Shown here: positions 15,581 through 26,002 of the stretch, piece after piece | Numbering within the stretch: position 1 is the stretch's first letter | How the letters are laid out: every line of letters begins with the position of its first letter | Assembly: GCA_942491105.1 (NCBI GenBank) | Contig: CALNZX010000012.1 | Location: 372,001 to 436,000, forward strand | Origin: JBBEAM01 sp942491105 | GTDB taxonomy: Bacteria; Pseudomonadota; Alphaproteobacteria; Kiloniellales; DSM-21159 | Direction of reading: 5' to 3' | DNA length: 64,000 nucleotides | Program-made: the position numbers and the translations under genes | Notes under the pieces: generated by a model | Told to the model about the DNA's origin: nothing | Databases searched by the model: none | The model's input: only the letters and a program-made list of their open reading frames with translations

Positions 15581-17913
15581 CGGGTTCGCTCCATCAGTAG
15601 AATCAAGGGAGGCAGCAGCAGAAGATCGGCCAGCAGCGCGACCAAGATGACGATCGCCGACAGCAGGCCCATGTCGGCGCTGATCGCGAAGCCGGACTGC
15701 GCCAGGACGGCAAAACCGAGCACCAGGGCGACCGTGGTCTGGATCAAGGCGACGCCCACGGTGCGAAAGCTGTAGTCGACCGCCTCGCGCGGCGTCATGC
15801 CGTCTTCCCGCCGCGCCCGCAAATACTTGGTAAGGAAATGCACCGTGTCATCGACCACGATACCCAGCGTGATCGCTCCCACGACGGAAACCGCCAGATT
15901 GACCTCCTGGTAGAGATACCCCCAGAGACCAAATGCCATGAAGGCCGGCGCAAGATTGGGCACCAGGCTAAGCAGGCCCAAACGCAGGTCGCGGAACAAC
16001 AGGATCAGAATCAGGGAGATCACCACCAGGGCCACGAAGGTGCCGCGCAGCATGGATTTGATGTTGGTCTCTGAGATATGGGCATAGACAACCGACACCC
16101 CCGCGGCGGGCGTATAAAGCTCCGGGGCGTTGTCCCGCAGCCAGGCTTCACCCGCCGCGGCAAGGTTGCGGATATCGGCGGAGGAAGCGTCGCGCAGCCA
16201 GACCGTGAAACGGCTCTCCGATTTCTCGACGTTGATCTGGTGGTTGAGATCGCGGCCGAAGGGGACCGAGAGCTCATAGAGCAGCAGCAACTGCGCGGCG
16301 AGTTCCCGGCTGTCCGGGATCCGCTCGAAGGCCGGGTCGTCGCCGTTCAGGTTCTTGTAGAGGCGTTTGATCACCTCGGGCAGCGCGCTGACGTTCGAGA
16401 CCTTGTCCTGCCGCAGATACCAATCCTCGAAGGCTTCCACCTTCTTCAGGTATTCAGGATTGGTGATCCCATACTCTTCGCCCGCCGGCAGAGAGAAGTT
16501 CAAGGCGTGCAGCCCGGTCAGTTTGTCCTGCAGATAGTCCGTGTCGCGCCGGAAGGCGTAGCTCTCGTCGAAATAGGCCACGAAATCGTCGTCGAGCTGG
16601 ATTTTGTACAGCCCCGAGGATAGCAGCAGTGCGACCAGCACTCCGCCTAGCAGCAGCCAGCGGCGGCGCGCCAGCACGAAATCCGCGAGGTGCCTGGCCA
16701 AGCCTTCGCCATAGCTCACGCTGTAGCGGCTTCTCCCGGGCATTGCCGCGAAGTAGGCCGGCATAAAGGTGACGCTGTAGATAAACGCAAAGCTCACCCC
16801 GATGGCGACCATGTTGCCAAGCTCGCGCAGCGGCGGCGCCTCGCTCCAGTTCAGCGACAGGAAGCCGATCGCCGTGGTCAGGCTGGTGATGAAAATCGGG
16901 GAGAAATTGACCCTCAGCGCCTCCGAGATCGCCTGCGTCTTGGTGACGCCGGGGCGGCGCGCGAAATGCGACAGCGTGGTGATGAAGTGAACGCAATCGG
17001 CGATACACAGCGTCATGATGATGACCGGGGTGCCGCCGGTTCCGGCCGTCAGCTCGATGCCAAACCAGCCAGCCAAGCCCAGCGCGCTGGCCACCGAGGC
17101 CCCGATAATCAGCAGAGTCGCGGCGGTGGCGCTGAAGCTGCGGAATCCGGCCAACAGGGCAAGAACGATCAGGCCGAGCATGATCGGCGCCAGGGTCTTG
17201 AGATCGTCGCGCCCGGCCATGCCGAAGGCGGCGTCGCCGAGGATCGAGCCGGACAGGCGAATTTCGATGTCGGGGTAGCGGGTGCTAATCTCCGCGGCCA
17301 TGGCCTCGGCGGCGGCGACGATCTCGCGTACCGCCTTGGCGTTGCCCTCGGGCTTCAAGATGAAGACGTTGACCCCGGTGACCGCACCGTTCTCGGAAAT
17401 CAGATAGCTGCTGAGCTCCTCGTTGGTCAGCGCGATGTCGCGGATCCGCTGCCGTCCGGCCTCGTCGAGGCCGGCGGCATCCTCGTAGAGCGGCTCGATT
17501 ACCAGGTCGTCGCCCTTGGCGTAGCTATGCTGGTAGTTGGCCAGGGACTCCACCCGCGTCGAATGCGGCAGGGTCCAGGCCATGCCGGACAGGTCTTCAA
17601 TCGCCCGCAGCCCTTCCGCGGAGAGCACGTCGCCAGAGCGCGCGGTCAGGATAAAGACCACCGTGCCCGCCTTGGAATAGCTGTCCTCGAGATGCCGCAG
17701 AGCCTGCGCGTGGGGATTGTCGCCGCCGAGAAAGGCCCGGGTATCCGGGTTGAAGCGAATGTTGGCCAGGCCCGCGCCCGTCGCCAGCATCAAAACCAGA
17801 CAGACCAGGATCACCGGCCAGGGCCGCTCTGTCGTCAGGCGGCAAAGCCAGCGCAGAGCGGGATGCCCTGCCGCTTTCACCGCCTCGATGGCTGGCCGTT
17901 CGGGCGTGCTCAT
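15577..17913 (-). CDS. MMPL/RND family transporter (lipid exporter)
   Basis: A 778-residue inner-membrane permease with the two-fold RND layout: a first membrane helix at about 34-52, a large periplasmic loop, a membrane bundle, a second loop and a second bundle. The proton-relay-type motifs IADCVHFITTL in the first half and VDDTVHFLTKYL in the second are intact. MMPL proteins export lipids and polyketide-derived lipids in mycobacteria and hopanoids or other lipids elsewhere. It follows the PKS gene by 61 bases, pointing to the PKS product as cargo. Length (about 780) is typical of proteobacterial members. Confidence 0.9.
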   Translation of the reverse strand: MSTPERPAIEAVKAAGHPALRWLCRLTTERPWPVILVCLVLMLATGAGLANIRFNPDTRAFLGGDNPHAQALRHLEDSYSKAGTVVFILTARSGDVLSAEGLRAIEDLSGMAWTLPHSTRVESLANYQHSYAKGDDLVIEPLYEDAAGLDEAGRQRIRDIALTNEELSSYLISENGAVTGVNVFILKPEGNAKAVREIVAAAEAMAAEISTRYPDIEIRLSGSILGDAAFGMAGRDDLKTLAPIMLGLIVLALLAGFRSFSATAATLLIIGASVASALGLAGWFGIELTAGTGGTPVIIMTLCIADCVHFITTLSHFARRPGVTKTQAISEALRVNFSPIFITSLTTAIGFLSLNWSEAPPLRELGNMVAIGVSFAFIYSVTFMPAYFAAMPGRSRYSVSYGEGLARHLADFVLARRRWLLLGGVLVALLLSSGLYKIQLDDDFVAYFDESYAFRRDTDYLQDKLTGLHALNFSLPAGEEYGITNPEYLKKVEAFEDWYLRQDKVSNVSALPEVIKRLYKNLNGDDPAFERIPDSRELAAQLLLLYELSVPFGRDLNHQINVEKSESRFTVWLRDASSADIRNLAAAGEAWLRDNAPELYTPAAGVSVVYAHISETNIKSMLRGTFVALVVISLILILLFRDLRLGLLSLVPNLAPAFMAFGLWGYLYQEVNLAVSVVGAITLGIVVDDTVHFLTKYLRARREDGMTPREAVDYSFRTVGVALIQTTVALVLGFAVLAQSGFAISADMGLLSAIVILVALLADLLLLPPLILLMERTR

Positions 17914-17974
17914 GATGGCGGGCGATTCCGCGCCGGAGAAGCGCGCCGTCTTATGGAGGGCTGCCGCACCGTCC

Positions 17975-20900
17975 CTACTCCGCCGGTTCCAGGGCTGGCT
18001 CGGATTTCAGGCCCTTCAGCAGGCGGCTCAGGCGGCTCTCGGGCCGGGCAAGGAGGCGCCGCAACAGGGCGTCGTAGTCGGCAAGAATGCCTTCGACGGT
18101 CTTGGCATCGTAGATATCCGCGTTGTAGCGCGCCTCTCCGTAGATCACGCCCTTGGCTTCCTGCACGTAGAGACCCAGGTCATAGAGCGCTGAAAGCCGG
18201 TCCACAGGGAACCGGGTCAAGGCGAGATCGCCGAGATCGAGCTTTGCCTCGCCGGTCGCGTCGTTGATGAAGGCATCGAAGGTGTCGTTGCCGAGATTGC
18301 CCGGATGGCGCATCGAGAAGCCGATCTGGTAGAGCGCGGTTTGCGTATCGCTGCGCGTACGCACGGCACGGTAAACCTCGTCCTGCTCGGCGAGCTGCGC
18401 GATCGCCTCCTGCAGCGGGTAGGACTGCTGCGCCAGCACCGACCCCAGCTCCTTCTGCGCCACCTTGCAGAGGCTGTGGAAATTCGAGTCCGGGGAGACG
18501 GTCAAACGGTAGGCGATCATGTTCGCCAGATTGCCGACGATACCCTCGAACTCCTGCCGCACGCGGTTGGCCGAGGCCGAGTGAATCAGCACTTCGCCGT
18601 TGCCGCTGTAACCCTGAAGCAAGGCCGCGTAGGCCGCCAGCAAGACCGCGAACTCGGTGACGCCAAGCTTCTTGGACAGGGCGTCGATGTCCGCGGGCAG
18701 CCCGCCGGCAATGCGGAAATAGGTCAAGCCGCCCTTGGTTGGCGGCTGCGCCTTGCGCGTGCGGGTTTGCGGAATGGTCAGGCGGGGCGGCTTGCCGCCG
18801 AGACGCTGCTGCCAGAAACGCAGAGCCTCTTGGCCCGCGGCGCTGGAGATGAACTTGCTCTGCCAGAGCAGAAAATCGTCGTAGGAGGGCGCCGCCTGAT
18901 CGCTATCCAGACCCTCGGCGCCGTCCAGACCCACATAGAGCGTCAGCAGCTTTTGCAGGATCAGCAGGAAGGACCAGCCGTCGCCGGCCAGCTGATGGGT
19001 TTTCAGCACCACGACATCGCTGTTGCCGGGCCGGTGGAAGATCATCAGCCGGAACAGCGGTCCGTTCTCGATGTCCGAGATTTCCGAAGCCCGCGCGGCC
19101 ACGAGCTCGCGAAAGGCGGTCTCGCTCATGCCCTCGGCGTCGTAGACCTCGAGCCCCGTGGGGTGCATGTCGCTGATCAAACGGCCTGGGCCATTCTCTT
19201 CCTCGGGATAGGCGGCGCGCAGCATCCGGTGCTGCTGGGTCAGCGTATCGAAGGCCTTGCGCAGCCGCTGGGTATCGAGCCGGGGCTTGACCGCCAGGGC
19301 CTGGGTGTTTTCGCAGTCGCGCAGCACCGCCTCGGCCTCTGGGTGGGCGCGCATCAGCCCCCACACCCACTTGCCGTTGGCGTCTATCACCGGCGCGTCG
19401 CCGGCGCTCTCCTCGGCCGCGTCCTCGACGGCCTCGCCCTTGGCGAGCGACAGCTCAAGGTGTTCGAGGATGGCCTCGCTCAAGCCGTCGATGCTCGGGC
19501 GCTGCAAAAACTTGCCGACCGGAAGATCGATGGCGAGTTCGGATTCGATGCGGTTTTTCAGTTCGAAGGAAGTCAGGGAATCCAACCCCAGCTCGTTGAG
19601 CTGGCGGTCGGAGTCGATCTTAGCGGCATCGACCTTAAGGACCTTGGCGATCTGCTCCGCCAGATACCCGCGCAGCAGAGCCGGCCGCTCGCCCGGCGCC
19701 ACCGCCAGGACCTGGGCCCGGATCTTGCCGCCGCCGCCCTGGCCGCCGGCCAGCATGGTTACGAGGTCCTTGGTGCGCGGCATCATGCGCAGCGCCGGCG
19801 TGGTGCCGGCCAGCTTGGCCCAGTCGATTTTCAGGCAGGCCGCGGAATCGATTTCCTTGCGCAGCAAAACGCCGAGTCCGTCCAGCGCCTCTGGAATCTC
19901 CACCGGCAGAATGCCCATGCTGGACATGTAGCTCATCAACGCGTCGTTACGCTGGGCCACGCCTGTGCCGCCGAGCACGCCCCACATGATCGACAGGCCC
20001 GGCAGCCCCTGGGCATGACGCCAGCGGCACAGCCCGTCGAGGAAGGCGTTGGCGGCAACGTAGTTGGCCTGCCCGGTCGCGCCGAGCAGCGCGGCGATCG
20101 AGGAGAAGCAGACGAAAAAGTCGAGAGTCTCGTTCGGGACCGCCCGGTGCAGGTTCCAGGCGCCGGCCATTTTCGGCGTCAGCACCTTCATCAGCCGCGC
20201 CTCGTCGAGCTGCCCGATAAAGGCGTCGTCGAGCACCACCGCGCCATGGATCACGCCGCGCAGCGGCAGCTTGTCGGCCTTGGCCCTGGCCACGGCTTTC
20301 TCGACATCGCCCAGCTTCGAGACATCGCCTCTGATCACGCGCACCTTGGTGCCCTTGCGCCGCATCCGCGCAACCGCCTTCCTGGCGGCCTCGCTGGAGG
20401 CCCCGGACCGGCCCATGAGATAGAGCGCGCCGGCCCCCTGTCCGGCCATCCACTCGGCGATCTCCAGGCCGAGGCCGTTGAGTCCGCCGGTAATCAGATA
20501 GCCGCCCTTCGCGTTGAAGCGGATCGGGCGGCGCACATCGCGCTCGACCCGCGGAGCCTCCTCATCGAAGGTCACCACGACCTTGCCGATATGCTCGGCC
20601 CGCTGCATCAGCTTGAAGGCCTCGGCGACCCGGCTGACGGGGTAGCTGCAGGTCGGCAGCGGCTTGATCTTCTTCTTGGCAAAGAGGCGAAGCAGCTCGC
20701 GGTTGATCTCAGCCACCTCGGGGGCGTGCTTGGCGTCGATATTGGCCATGTCGATGACAAACACCGAGATGTTGCGGGCCAGCGCGCGCATGCCGATGGT
20801 GCTGTCGGAATAGACGTCGCGCTTGCCGATCTCCAGGAAGCGTCCGAAGGGCCGCAGGCAGGAGAGCCCCTTCTCGATCGCCGGCCCGGCCAGGGCGTTG

Positions 20901-23900
20901 AGCACCACGTCGACGCCTTCGCCCCCGGTCGCGGCACGGACTTCGTCGGCGAAGTCCAGGCTGCGCGAGTTCATCACATGCTTGATGCCCATGCGGCGCA
21001 GCAGCGCGCGCTTCTTGTCGCTGCCGGCGGTCGCGAAGATTTCCGCGCCGACCATCTTGGCGATCTGGATCGCCGCCAGGCCGACGCCGCCGGTCGCGAG
21101 GTGGATCAGCACCCGTTCGCCCTTCTTCAGCCGGGCCTGGGCGATCAGCGCGTAGTAAGCGGTGACGAAGGCCGAGGGAATCGTCGCCGCCTCCTCCGCG
21201 CCGATGCTGGCGGGCAGCTTGAAGGCAATCTCGGCGGGGACGCAGAAGTGGCCCGCCAGGCAGCCCTTGCCCGTGGTCATTACCCGGTCGCCGAGCTTCA
21301 AACCCTTGGCGCCCTTGCCCAGCCGGGTGACCACGCCGGCGCATTCCAGGCCGAGCGCGTCCCAGGCCGCGCCCTTCTCCGCCTCCTCCGGAAGCAGGCC
21401 GCTGGCCGCCATGATATCGCGGAAATTCAGGCCGACGGCCTGCACCCGCAGTTCGACCTCGCCCTTGCCCGGCGCCCGGCGCGGGGCGTCGACGGCGCGC
21501 AGGGTATCGATGATCCCCGGCGCCGGCATGGTGACGCGGTAGGTGGTCTCCAAACCGAACTCGCCGGCCGGCACCCGCTTGTCGGGCAGCGCCGCTTCCT
21601 CGCGCTGTTCCAGCCTGCGCAGGTAGCGCTTGCCGCCGCGCAGGGCGACCTCCAGTTCTTCACCGTTGGCCAGCAGCTCGCGCAGCAGCGCGGCGCGCGC
21701 GGCCTTGGAGCGGCCGCGGTCGAGATCGATGGTCGAAACCTTGAGCCGCGCCGTTTCGCTAAGCAGGCTGCGCGCCATGCCCTGGCTCGGCACCTGTGCC
21801 AGCGGCATCGCCCGCGCGGCATCCGCGGCGCTGAATGCCTCCGGAACCACCTGGCCGCCAGCGCCGATGACCCAAAGCCGCGGCGACCAGGAGTCCCGCT
21901 CGTTCAGCGCCTGGACCAGATGTATCAGACTCAGCGCGCCCGCCCGCTGCGCTTCGAGGAAGTCCTCCGCTTCAGGATCTTCCCGATGGCTCGTCGCGGC
22001 CATGCTCCAGAAATGCAGGATGTCGCTGGGCAGACTCTCGCGCTCCGCGAGCCTGCTCACCAGACGGTCGAAGTCGCCGCGCTGGCGCGGATCGATGGTA
22101 AAGACCGCGTCGTTCTCGGCGAACGCACCGCCGATGCGGACCTCGGTCCAGCTATGACCGAGGGCGGTGACCGCCGCGTGCAGTTCCTTCACCGCCGCCT
22201 TGCCATCGGTAAAAACCAGCCAGTGACGCGGCCGCCGTTCGGCCTCCGGGTCGCGCGGCAGCGGTTCCGCGGGCTCCCAGACCTCTTGATAGAACCCGGC
22301 ATCCATCTCGCCGCTGTTCTTGGCCCGCAGATCGACATGACGAAAATGGCCATCCTCGATCTCGCAAACCGGTCGGCCCTTTTCATCCTGATAGACGATG
22401 TCGATGCGCATCAGCTTATCGCTGGGCTCGATCATCCGGCTGTGCGCCAGAATGCGTTTGCCGGGGCGGCGGAAGAAGCGCACCCGCTTGTAGGAGACCG
22501 GCAGGTAGCCGCCGGATATGCCTTTGCCGCGCGAGAGCAGGTACTGCACGATCAACGAAAAGGGCAACTGCAGCCCGGCATCGCCGAGCACGGGGTGCAG
22601 AAAATAGCGGGAGAAATCCTCGCCTAAACCCTTGGGCAGCCGGATGCTGGCTCCAGCCTCGCCCTGCCCCGCCCACACGCTGCTCAAGCCGCGAAAACGC
22701 GGTCCATACTTCAGGGCGCTGTCCTTGAAGACGTCGTAGAACTTCGCGCCGCGCACCTTGGCGATGGCGTTCTTGTAGGCTTCGCCCTTCCGCCAGTCAG
22801 GCAGTTCCGGCTCCGGAATATCGCGCACGGACAGCCGCGCGGTCGCGCGCAGCGACCAGGCCGGGTCGCCCTCGCGTGTCCGGCTGTAAATCGACAGCAT
22901 CGATCGCTTGGGCTCGAAGACGGTTTGAACCAGTTCGACCTCTTCCTCGGGCACCTGCATGGCCTCGTTGAGGACGACGTTCTCCAACTCGATCACGCCC
23001 TCGCCGAACAGCTCCTGAGCCGCCGCGAACATCATCTCCAGGAAACCGGCGCCGGGAAAGATCGGCGCGGCCTGCAGCCTGTGATCCTCGAGATAGGGGA
23101 AGTGGCGCAGGGAGATATCGTTCTCCCAGGTCGGGTTCGGCGCCATCACCCGATAGCCGAGCAAGGGGTGTACGGCGCTGCTGTGCAGCTTGTCGGAGAC
23201 CTGTTCGGCGTCGTGTGCGTAGGGCTTGAGCTCCCAGGGATAGAGCGGCAGGGCGATGCGCTCGTAGTCTGCCTCGCCAAGCTGCGTCCAGTCGGGATGC
23301 ACGCCGTGAACGAAGAGTCCGCCCAGGGCCCGATAGAGCGACTCCCGATCCTTTGCCTTGCGGCTCAGGGTCGCGATCACCGCTCCCTGCTTGCCGCCTT
23401 CGGCCAGGCAGGTGCCGATCAGCCCGGCCAATGTCGGGTGCGGTCCGATTTCCAGGAAGGTATTGAAGCCGCGCCGCGCCGCCTGATCGACGCCGTTCTT
23501 GAACAGCACCGCGTGGCGGATGTTGCGCCACCAGTAATCGGCGCCCAGCGCCTGGCCGCCTATCACCGTGCCGGTGACCGTCGAGATCATCGGGATCTCG
23601 CCGGCTCTGGGCTTCAGGGTCATGGCCGAGGAGAGGAATTCCTCCTTGATCTCCTCCATCATGAAGGTATGCGGCGCATAGCTCATCTTGATGCGCCGGG
23701 TGAAGACCTCTCCCCCCGCCTCAAGGTGAGACAACACCCGGTCCAGGGCTTCCTTCTCGCCGGCCAGGCTGACCATGTTGGCGCCGTTGACGGCGGCGAC
23801 CTCGACCTGATCCTCGCCGAGCGTGGCCAGCAGCGAGCGGGCATCGACCACCGACAGGCCGACCGCGGCGATGGCGCCCTTGCCTTCGGTCTGCTCAGAG

Positions 23901-25927
23901 AGGCGGCCGCGGTGGTAGATGCAGAGCGCCGCGTCCTCGAGACTGAGCGCGCCTATCGCATAGGCCGCCGCGACCTCTCCGAAGGAATGTCCGAGCACGC
24001 CTTCGGGAACGATGCCCCAGGCGCGCAAGCGCTCGACCAGCGCGATCTGCACGGCGAAGATCGCCGGCTGCGTGATCCGCGTGGCGTGAATGTTCGACTC
24101 CGCCTCGGGCTTGGTCATCTCCTCGAGAATCGACCAGCCGGAGATCTTGCCGAAGGCCTTGTCGAATTTCTCGACGCAGCTACGGAAGACCGGATCCTTC
24201 TCCAGCAGCTCGCGGGCCATGGCCCACCACTGCCCGCCCTGTCCGGTGAACACGAACATCAGCTTGGGCGTGCGGGTCACCTGGCCGGTCACGACATCCG
24301 CCGCGCTCTTGGCCGAAGCCTCCGCCTCGGCCTCCTCGCTGGCGAGCTGACGCAGACGCTGCAGTAGCTGGGTCTTGGTTTCGGCGGAGATGGCCGCGCG
24401 ATAGGGCAGATGGGAGCGGTTGAGCGCCAGGGTGCCGGCGAGATCGCGCAAGCTGGGCGCCTTGCGGCCCCGGTCCTCGATCCACGCCGCGAGATTGCCT
24501 GCGACGGTCTTGAGCGCGGCCTCGCTGGCCGCCGAAATCGGCAACAGCCAGCGGCGGCGCTGCTTGTCGGCAGGGGGCGCCTGTACCAACGGCGGCGCCT
24601 CTTCCAGCAACGCGCTGGCGTTGGTCCCGCCGAAGCCGAAGGAATTCACCGCCGCCATGCGCGGACGATTGTGCCGCGGCCAAGCCGTTCTTTTCAGCGG
24701 CAGCCGGATCTTCAAATCCTCGAAGGGAATGTTCGGATTGGGCTGGGAGAAGCCGGCGTTGGGCGGAATCTCGCCATGATGAATGCAGAGGGCGGCCTTG
24801 ATCAGGCCGACCGTTCCGGCACCGGATTCGAGATGCCCGATCTGGCTTTTCACCGCGCCGACGTAGACGCCGTCGTCGTCGCGGCCGCACTGCCCGAAGA
24901 CCCGTCCGATGGCTGCGGCCTCGATGGGGTCGCCGACCGGCGTCCCGGTTCCGTGCGCCTCGACGAAATCCACGTCCCTGGGCGCGACCCCGGCCTTGGC
25001 ACAGAGCTCGCGCAGCATGGTTTCCTGCGCCTCTCCGCTGGGCACGGTTATGGTCGAGGTGTTGCCATCCTGGTTGACCGCCGTGGCGCGGATCTGGGCA
25101 TAGATCCGGTCGCCGTCCTCCAGCGCCTTGGACAGCCGCTTCAGTACCGCCACGCTGGCGCCTTCGGCGCGTACGTAGCCGTTGGCCTCGGCATCGAAGG
25201 TGCGGCTGCGTCCCGCCGGGGACATCATGTTGGCGGAGCTGAAGTTGACGAAGATCGAAGGGTCGAGCATCAGGTTGACGCCGCAGGCCAGCGCCATGTC
25301 GCTCTCGCCATCGAGGATGCTGCGGCAGGCGAGATGGGTCGCCACCATCGAAGAGGAGCAGGCGGTATCGGTCGCCAGACTCGGCCCGCGCAGATCGAGC
25401 CGGTGAGAGATCCGGTTGGCGGTGATGCAGATGGCATTGCCGGTCGCGGCGTGGATGTCATCGAGGTAGGAACGCCCGCGCTGGATGTTTCCGTAGTCAT
25501 TGACCGACACGCCCACGAAGACTCCGGTCTTCGAGCCGCGCAGTTCGAGCAAGGGAACTCCGGCGTCCTCGAAGGCTTCCCAGGCCGTCAAGAGCAGCAG
25601 ACGCTGCTGGGGATCCATGGCCTCCGCCTCGCGTGGCGAAATGCCGAAGAAATCGGCATCGAAGTCGGTCGGCTGCTCGATAAAGCCGGCCCATTTTGTA
25701 ACCATCGCGCCGGGGCGCTTACCCGTGGGGTCGTAGAACTTGTCGATGTTCCAGCGGTCCTTTGGGATTTCGACGATTCCGCTTTCGCCAGAACACATGA
25801 ATTCCCAGAACTCGGCCGGCGAAGAAACATTGCCTGGCAGCCGGCAGCCGATCCCGACGATGGCGAGGGGTTCTTCGGTGTTCTGGCTTCTGTTCTTGCG
25901 AACGGAATCCCGGCTCATAACGTTCAC
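17975..25927 (-). CDS. Type I reducing polyketide synthase with C-terminal condensation-type domain (KS-AT-DH-ER-KR-ACP-C)
   Basis: A 2650-residue single-module megasynthase. KS about 17-445 with DTACSSS (Cys190), His325 (EAHGTGTPVGDP) and His365. AT about 555-860 with GHSFGE (Ser648) and a YAPH specificity box at 750-753. DH about 917-1200 with His949 and Asp1116; its motif is HRLQAAPIFP, Ala replacing the usual Gly. A non-catalytic spacer leads to ER (about 1455-1790, LATGGVGLAAIQIA), KR (about 1805-2045, TGGLNGLGLEIA, Ser1943/Tyr1956, LDD at 1899-1901) and ACP (about 2085-2155, LGLDSLTSFE, Ser2117). Residues about 2190-2630 form a condensation/PapA-like acyltransferase domain whose HHxxxDG box reads HQLAGDG (2311-2317). 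No thioesterase or methyltransferase is seen. The layout resembles Mas/Pks2-type iterative synthases. Start is GTG 25927 or ATG 25918. Confidence 0.93.
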   Translation of the reverse strand: MNVMSRDSVRKNRSQNTEEPLAIVGIGCRLPGNVSSPAEFWEFMCSGESGIVEIPKDRWNIDKFYDPTGKRPGAMVTKWAGFIEQPTDFDADFFGISPREAEAMDPQQRLLLLTAWEAFEDAGVPLLELRGSKTGVFVGVSVNDYGNIQRGRSYLDDIHAATGNAICITANRISHRLDLRGPSLATDTACSSSMVATHLACRSILDGESDMALACGVNLMLDPSIFVNFSSANMMSPAGRSRTFDAEANGYVRAEGASVAVLKRLSKALEDGDRIYAQIRATAVNQDGNTSTITVPSGEAQETMLRELCAKAGVAPRDVDFVEAHGTGTPVGDPIEAAAIGRVFGQCGRDDDGVYVGAVKSQIGHLESGAGTVGLIKAALCIHHGEIPPNAGFSQPNPNIPFEDLKIRLPLKRTAWPRHNRPRMAAVNSFGFGGTNASALLEEAPPLVQAPPADKQRRRWLLPISAASEAALKTVAGNLAAWIEDRGRKAPSLRDLAGTLALNRSHLPYRAAISAETKTQLLQRLRQLASEEAEAEASAKSAADVVTGQVTRTPKLMFVFTGQGGQWWAMARELLEKDPVFRSCVEKFDKAFGKISGWSILEEMTKPEAESNIHATRITQPAIFAVQIALVERLRAWGIVPEGVLGHSFGEVAAAYAIGALSLEDAALCIYHRGRLSEQTEGKGAIAAVGLSVVDARSLLATLGEDQVEVAAVNGANMVSLAGEKEALDRVLSHLEAGGEVFTRRIKMSYAPHTFMMEEIKEEFLSSAMTLKPRAGEIPMISTVTGTVIGGQALGADYWWRNIRHAVLFKNGVDQAARRGFNTFLEIGPHPTLAGLIGTCLAEGGKQGAVIATLSRKAKDRESLYRALGGLFVHGVHPDWTQLGEADYERIALPLYPWELKPYAHDAEQVSDKLHSSAVHPLLGYRVMAPNPTWENDISLRHFPYLEDHRLQAAPIFPGAGFLEMMFAAAQELFGEGVIELENVVLNEAMQVPEEEVELVQTVFEPKRSMLSIYSRTREGDPAWSLRATARLSVRDIPEPELPDWRKGEAYKNAIAKVRGAKFYDVFKDSALKYGPRFRGLSSVWAGQGEAGASIRLPKGLGEDFSRYFLHPVLGDAGLQLPFSLIVQYLLSRGKGISGGYLPVSYKRVRFFRRPGKRILAHSRMIEPSDKLMRIDIVYQDEKGRPVCEIEDGHFRHVDLRAKNSGEMDAGFYQEVWEPAEPLPRDPEAERRPRHWLVFTDGKAAVKELHAAVTALGHSWTEVRIGGAFAENDAVFTIDPRQRGDFDRLVSRLAERESLPSDILHFWSMAATSHREDPEAEDFLEAQRAGALSLIHLVQALNERDSWSPRLWVIGAGGQVVPEAFSAADAARAMPLAQVPSQGMARSLLSETARLKVSTIDLDRGRSKAARAALLRELLANGEELEVALRGGKRYLRRLEQREEAALPDKRVPAGEFGLETTYRVTMPAPGIIDTLRAVDAPRRAPGKGEVELRVQAVGLNFRDIMAASGLLPEEAEKGAAWDALGLECAGVVTRLGKGAKGLKLGDRVMTTGKGCLAGHFCVPAEIAFKLPASIGAEEAATIPSAFVTAYYALIAQARLKKGERVLIHLATGGVGLAAIQIAKMVGAEIFATAGSDKKRALLRRMGIKHVMNSRSLDFADEVRAATGGEGVDVVLNALAGPAIEKGLSCLRPFGRFLEIGKRDVYSDSTIGMRALARNISVFVIDMANIDAKHAPEVAEINRELLRLFAKKKIKPLPTCSYPVSRVAEAFKLMQRAEHIGKVVVTFDEEAPRVERDVRRPIRFNAKGGYLITGGLNGLGLEIAEWMAGQGAGALYLMGRSGASSEAARKAVARMRRKGTKVRVIRGDVSKLGDVEKAVARAKADKLPLRGVIHGAVVLDDAFIGQLDEARLMKVLTPKMAGAWNLHRAVPNETLDFFVCFSSIAALLGATGQANYVAANAFLDGLCRWRHAQGLPGLSIMWGVLGGTGVAQRNDALMSYMSSMGILPVEIPEALDGLGVLLRKEIDSAACLKIDWAKLAGTTPALRMMPRTKDLVTMLAGGQGGGGKIRAQVLAVAPGERPALLRGYLAEQIAKVLKVDAAKIDSDRQLNELGLDSLTSFELKNRIESELAIDLPVGKFLQRPSIDGLSEAILEHLELSLAKGEAVEDAAEESAGDAPVIDANGKWVWGLMRAHPEAEAVLRDCENTQALAVKPRLDTQRLRKAFDTLTQQHRMLRAAYPEEENGPGRLISDMHPTGLEVYDAEGMSETAFRELVAARASEISDIENGPLFRLMIFHRPGNSDVVVLKTHQLAGDGWSFLLILQKLLTLYVGLDGAEGLDSDQAAPSYDDFLLWQSKFISSAAGQEALRFWQQRLGGKPPRLTIPQTRTRKAQPPTKGGLTYFRIAGGLPADIDALSKKLGVTEFAVLLAAYAALLQGYSGNGEVLIHSASANRVRQEFEGIVGNLANMIAYRLTVSPDSNFHSLCKVAQKELGSVLAQQSYPLQEAIAQLAEQDEVYRAVRTRSDTQTALYQIGFSMRHPGNLGNDTFDAFINDATGEAKLDLGDLALTRFPVDRLSALYDLGLYVQEAKGVIYGEARYNADIYDAKTVEGILADYDALLRRLLARPESRLSRLLKGLKSEPALEPAE

Positions 25928-26002
25928 TTTCCACCCCTTGCTGCCACGCCTGCCTCTTGCTGTGTTATCGCCCTGCCGCGCTGGCGGACGATGGGCGGAT
26001 AA

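Noticed and set aside
18305..22627. 1440-codon open frame on the plus strand opposite the PKS gene
   Set aside because: High-GC antisense shadow: the PKS frame carries all recognisable domains, and this frame has no family motifs and no ribosome-binding site.
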